Assembly (NCBI GenBank): GCA_900547585.1
Contig: URHD01000088.1
Coordinates: 1-7,405, forward strand
Length of the DNA stretch: 7,405 nucleotides
Origin: an uncultured bacterium
GTDB taxonomy: Bacteria; Cyanobacteriota; Vampirovibrionia; Gastranaerophilales; Gastranaerophilaceae
Reading direction: 5' to 3'
How positions within the stretch are numbered: position 1 is the stretch's first letter; each line of letters opens with the position of its first letter. The notes beneath the pieces are model-generated. The model saw only the letters and a program-made list of their open reading frames with translations, was not told where the DNA came from and made no database searches. Shown here in pieces: positions 5,901 through 7,405 of this stretch. Position numbers and translations under genes: made by a program.

Positions 5901-6290
5901 GCGCAAAAAGCCCTCGAAGTCGCCAAAAACCCGAAAATTAACAACTACTATTTCATGGTTCTGTACAAACGCCTGATTGCGGAGATTTTCCTGATAAAAG
6001 GAGATTTGGAAGCGGCAAAAATGTATATTGAAAAGGCGCTGATGATTGTAAAAAGCTATGATATGAAGCTGCAAAAGGTGCTTTTGTACCAGCTTTACGC
6101 AAAATATCTGGAAGAAATGGTTACGAAAAAGCCTAAAAACAAGATAACCTACGCCGAAAACGCAATGAATACGTTCAAAAAGTCAATGAAAATGATTAAA
6201 ACGCTCAATATCCCTGCAATCGAGAAAGATATTGAGCAAAATCAGGCGTCTTTCAGGGCTTTTTGTGCGCTGAACGGAATTCAGCTGTAG
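2910..6290 (+). CDS. Zinc-ribbon / STAND-type AAA ATPase / helical-repeat protein, 1126 aa
   Basis: Residues 1-72 hold three zinc ribbons, each with two Cys-x2-Cys knuckles: C3/C6/C17/C20, C28/C31/C42/C45 and C53/C56/C67/C70. Residues about 111-230 are a Glu-rich, probably disordered linker. The ATPase spans about 235-500: Walker A ADEGMGKST (250-258, Ala in place of the first Gly), Walker B LIISIDDFD (373-381), and a GNSAYIEQ segment (471-478) matching the GNPFFLEE signature. A winged-helix-like part (about 508-605) ends in FKNTLLWRIIYEKA. The rest (about 675-1120) is helical with TPR-like pairs, clearest at 948-1050 (GSLAKALEIY, DKALDIAQKALEVA, GDLEAAKMYIEKALMI). This order, ribbons then AAA_16 then TPR, is typical of proteins that also carry a class III adenylate/guanylate cyclase, but I see no cyclase, kinase or C-terminal helix-turn-helix here. 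No signal peptide or membrane segment: cytoplasmic, probably a nucleotide-switched signalling scaffold. It appears monocistronic. Architecture is sure; function is unknown. Confidence 0.93.
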   Translation: MLCLKCKNEIDEKTIRCTYCGTKVQSVCPVCKTINPIGAEFCSGCGLQLIKYCPNCDKANLPSAKNCRKCGFEFEENVAGLVTKCNDDIEVAKGAPTTVLDEEQVSTFPTPAPQAVEESFTQESENEPENIENEAVFVEEIPEFENTPEPEEESEPESEVSEENIAENDTAENLEELADEQEEQEQKTEEPEPEQVDIKLENYPGAPLPEENEGEEEQVFEQEDCNQDRCKNTIVRAIESKEKLVIGLSADEGMGKSTVLKYVFNDLLSKNYNWMWGECSANSQISPFGIFQEMFLTFFNCPNFTTMSPDFVGTIKEALRNFFTGFNSEEIDGIFNFLYPTRHAKFEEILKNKQNTFKLLEKTILEIAKKSKLIISIDDFDMIDGASYEFLVYFIENGGLSENLKLIIAYKDKRIAQGYFYSEKIAENQYQDVRLGRLTKEYANNLIKIYLNGTNPFPDEIFAQIYNNSKGNSAYIEQILVLLNENDAFYQENGEAKYRTTPIELEMPQNIYDIITKRLEHLEKNFPMVFKTLCTAAIMGNKFNIGLLELVMKINSEDFKNILTLLANSAYISQFNNNMFIFKNTLLWRIIYEKAKQSEDFGMLNEKIFDAINPLILSSNALKALIVQNLNQKLLALGIWTENIKLCAYLGDEHLWVLSQKQSLKIVEEVTPQKGELIINNIYERMGKLLYSTKPAEAIDYLSFALNSAIKISNVPKTIELSGYLSKSCSIVGNYHGVIEAIDTILKLVEKPEYRLECAILKYKKLKAMFSIGNSEEIYNLASNEIIPVIEQAISQLIPAKNIPMDIIYETWLETNLIVANALSIQGNNKCFQVLSLIDEIIAKNNVDNKNYLNRVALAKALAYSIQGDVEKSAGLLIEVNQNTAREIVEPEIISQWNFINILNKLVAKDFDNIKEDMYSVVTFANNYNDVLVKNLLKIFLGKVLQEEGSLAKALEIYNEQVAVFAREKIAIGALLCWYFIAKITLVTDGSDKALDIAQKALEVAKNPKINNYYFMVLYKRLIAEIFLIKGDLEAAKMYIEKALMIVKSYDMKLQKVLLYQLYAKYLEEMVTKKPKNKITYAENAMNTFKKSMKMIKTLNIPAIEKDIEQNQASFRAFCALNGIQL
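3240..3599 (+). other. Glu-rich low-complexity linker inside the STAND ATPase gene
   Basis: Residues 111-230 contain 47 Asp or Glu and only three Lys or Arg, with many Pro, Ser and Gln. Such composition indicates a disordered acidic tether between the zinc ribbons and the ATPase. It occupies the place where related proteins have a nucleotide cyclase domain. At DNA level it is a run of GAA/GAG codons without an exact tandem repeat. Confidence 0.85.
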
Positions 6291-6303
6291 TTTTTGCTTT
6301 TTG

Positions 6304-6323
6304 ATATAAAAATATGTTTATAT
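6304..6323. terminator. Possible weak bidirectional hairpin between convergent genes
   Basis: ATATAAA (6304-6310) and TTTATAT (6317-6323) form a 7-bp, all-AT stem with a six-base loop in the 27-base gap between the two convergent genes, overlapping the minus-strand stop codon (6318-6320). T runs lie on both sides. With no GC pairs it would be a poor terminator, but it is the only candidate in the gap. Confidence 0.25.
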
Positions 6324-7405
6324 TTTCGCCCAGTTTGTTAAGGCGAATCCATTTGCGACAGTTTCAGGAGGAAGCGCATTCCATTGGAATTTTCCTTCCG
6401 CAAAATCACAATAAATACTGGTCAAGCCTTCCTCATCAAATTTTCGGGCTATATTTGTCCAGCTCGCAAATCTTTCGCCTTGTTTACCATTAATTATAAA
6501 ATCAATGGAATATTCGGGCTTGCCGTTTTCGTTATAGTGTGTTAAATCACCGGTTTTACCTTTATCTCTAAAGCCAATTTCATGCCTTTTCTGACCGTTA
6601 TTAATTACAATTATTTCGTCCAGAGTTTCGCCGTCATGTGAATAATATTCATAATGGACGCCGTTTTTGGGGGTTGAGGTGATTTTGTAAGTTCCATTCT
6701 CAAGCCTTTCCATATTTTTGCCGAGTCTTTGGAAACCGTTTCTTTCTACGGACAATTTTATTCCTGCAAAAGCATCAAGCCTTGATGCCCAGGCTTCGTT
6801 TATCTCTTGCAGCTTTTGGCGTGCTGTAACGTCCATTTCAGATGTATATTTGTCTTGCAGCTCTTTTTGGGCTTTTTTTGCAGCCTCTTTTGCAGCCTTT
6901 TCTTCAGCTTCTTTGGCCGCTTTGGCTTCTGCCTCTTTAGCTGCTTTTTCTGCTGCTTCTTTTTGTGCCTTTGCTTCGGCTTCTTTAGCAGCTTTTGCGG
7001 CTTCATCTGCTTTATTTGCGGTTTCTGCCGCTTTGTTTAGATTATTTTCTGTTGCTCTGGCTGCATCAGCGGCAGTATTTGCTGTCTGTGCTGAATTTAG
7101 GGCAGCTGTTTGGTTCAACGCTGGAGCAGCATGTTCCGTTGTCTGTGCTGCGGATTTTGATGCGGCTTGTGCGGCTGTTTCAGCTGTTTGTGGTGTTAAA
7201 TGCGGATTATGGGGTGTTTGAGCTGATTTATTTCCGATATTTTTAAATAAATTTCTGCCTTTGTATAAGCTAAACCCTAAAATACCAAGCCCGAGAAGCG
7301 CTGCGCCTATTTTATAGTAATTTGTGCTGTCCGCATCATTTTTTTCCGGCGCTGTTTGCGGCTGCGTAGTAAAATGAGGCTGTTTTGTATAGATACCAGT
7401 TATAA
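6318..7405 (-). CDS. Membrane-anchored Ala/Lys/Glu coiled-coil protein, N-terminus beyond the window
   Basis: The frame is open from the right edge to the TAA at 6318-6320, giving 361 residues in the window. From the edge inward: a polar tail beginning ITGIYTKQPHF, one hydrophobic helix (fragment residues about 32-47, IGAALLGLGILGFSLY) followed by KGRNLFK, an Ala/Thr/Gln-rich stretch, an Ala/Lys/Glu helix with five octad repeats (fragment residues 140-179), then about 180 C-terminal residues. The last part (from about 236) has alternating strands with Gly turns (NGVHYEYYSHDGE, NENGKPEYSIDFIINGKQG), somewhat like MORN/YwqK-type repeats, but I do not recognise the domain. A TTG at 7116-7118 could be taken as a start, but it would cut off the membrane helix, and no ATG or GTG start is visible further upstream in frame. 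The layout recalls TolA (anchor, long helix, C-terminal domain), but basic residues after the helix favour a cytoplasmic C-terminal part. No known function can be given. Confidence 0.85.
   Translation of the reverse strand, partial: ITGIYTKQPHFTTQPQTAPEKNDADSTNYYKIGAALLGLGILGFSLYKGRNLFKNIGNKSAQTPHNPHLTPQTAETAAQAASKSAAQTTEHAAPALNQTAALNSAQTANTAADAARATENNLNKAAETANKADEAAKAAKEAEAKAQKEAAEKAAKEAEAKAAKEAEEKAAKEAAKKAQKELQDKYTSEMDVTARQKLQEINEAWASRLDAFAGIKLSVERNGFQRLGKNMERLENGTYKITSTPKNGVHYEYYSHDGETLDEIIVINNGQKRHEIGFRDKGKTGDLTHYNENGKPEYSIDFIINGKQGERFASWTNIARKFDEEGLTSIYCDFAEGKFQWNALPPETVANGFALTNWAKI
6867..6986 (-). repeat. Five 24-base tandem repeats coding for an Ala/Lys/Glu octad
   Basis: The repeats encode KEAEAKAQ, KEAAEKAA, KEAEAKAA, KEAEEKAA and KEAAKKAQ. 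Each unit begins Lys-Glu-Ala. An eight-residue period differs from the heptad of a normal coiled coil; Ala content and alternating charges suggest a single stable helix or a loose helical bundle. The DNA units are degenerate, so the array is old or held by selection on the protein. Confidence 0.85.

Noticed and set aside
5220..6074. Open frame of 284 residues on the minus strand inside the ATPase gene
   Set aside because: It is antisense to well-formed helical-repeat coding sequence, has no recognisable domain or ribosome binding site, and its composition is what the complement of Lys/Glu/Asn-rich codons gives.
6840..7000. Repeats resembling a CRISPR array or satellite
   Set aside because: The 24-base units are contiguous without spacers, degenerate, and in frame with an Ala/Lys/Glu helix.
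7116..7118. TTG as the start of the right-hand minus-strand gene
   Set aside because: The frame upstream stays open to the edge and encodes a clear membrane helix, so the true start is probably outside the window.
6718..7221. Ala/Ser/Phe-rich plus-strand open frame of 167 residues resembling a hydrophobic protein
   Set aside because: It is the complement of the Ala/Lys/Glu repeats of the minus-strand gene, whose anchor, repeat and C-terminal domain make a coherent protein.

Overview
The window is 7405 bases of AT-rich bacterial DNA with six protein-coding genes and no RNA gene, insertion sequence, CRISPR array or phage gene that I can recognise. Short intergenic gaps, Shine-Dalgarno sequences of uneven quality, a NarL-type response regulator and a very large zinc-ribbon/STAND ATPase/helical-repeat protein fit a free-living or gut bacterium with a streamlined genome. 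The style (three N-terminal zinc ribbons on an ATPase, and a one-helix membrane protein with a Gly-Ile-Tyr/Phe-rich tail before the helix) reminds me of Gastranaerophilales (Vampirovibrionia, the non-photosynthetic cyanobacterial relatives). That placement is an inference from memory of protein style, not a measured result.

Layout. 15-701 (minus) encodes a compact PHP-family metal-dependent phosphoesterase with a complete set of metal ligands. It is divergent from 750-1945 (plus), a two-gene unit of a polytopic membrane protein and a 74-residue zinc-ribbon protein separated by 2 bases. 1946-2102 is a 157-base regulatory region with a TATAAT box, a CCGGTT/AACCGG dyad and a leader able to form several competing stems, one of which would cover the ribosome binding site of the next gene. 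2103-2789 (plus) is an orphan NarL/LuxR-type response regulator closed by a strong intrinsic terminator. 2790-2909 holds that terminator and a new promoter region. 2910-6290 (plus) is a 1126-residue protein: three zinc ribbons, a Glu-rich linker, a STAND-type ATPase and a long helical-repeat tail. 6318 to the right edge (minus) is a convergent, N-terminally incomplete protein with one membrane helix, an Ala/Lys/Glu octad-repeat helix and an unrecognised C-terminal domain.

How they may work together. The regions upstream of the response regulator and of the ATPase gene share a 14-base word (ATAGTGTwTCCGGT, 13 of 14 identical) and each carries a CCGG-centred inverted repeat near a TATAAT box. 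The simplest reading is that both are controlled by the same DNA-binding protein, possibly the response regulator itself. No histidine kinase is present. The ATPase resembles the scaffold usually fused to class III nucleotide cyclases, but has an acidic linker where the cyclase normally sits, so its output is unknown. The most novel items are the structured leader, the shared operator-like motif, the cyclase-less zinc-ribbon STAND protein and the partial membrane/coiled-coil protein.
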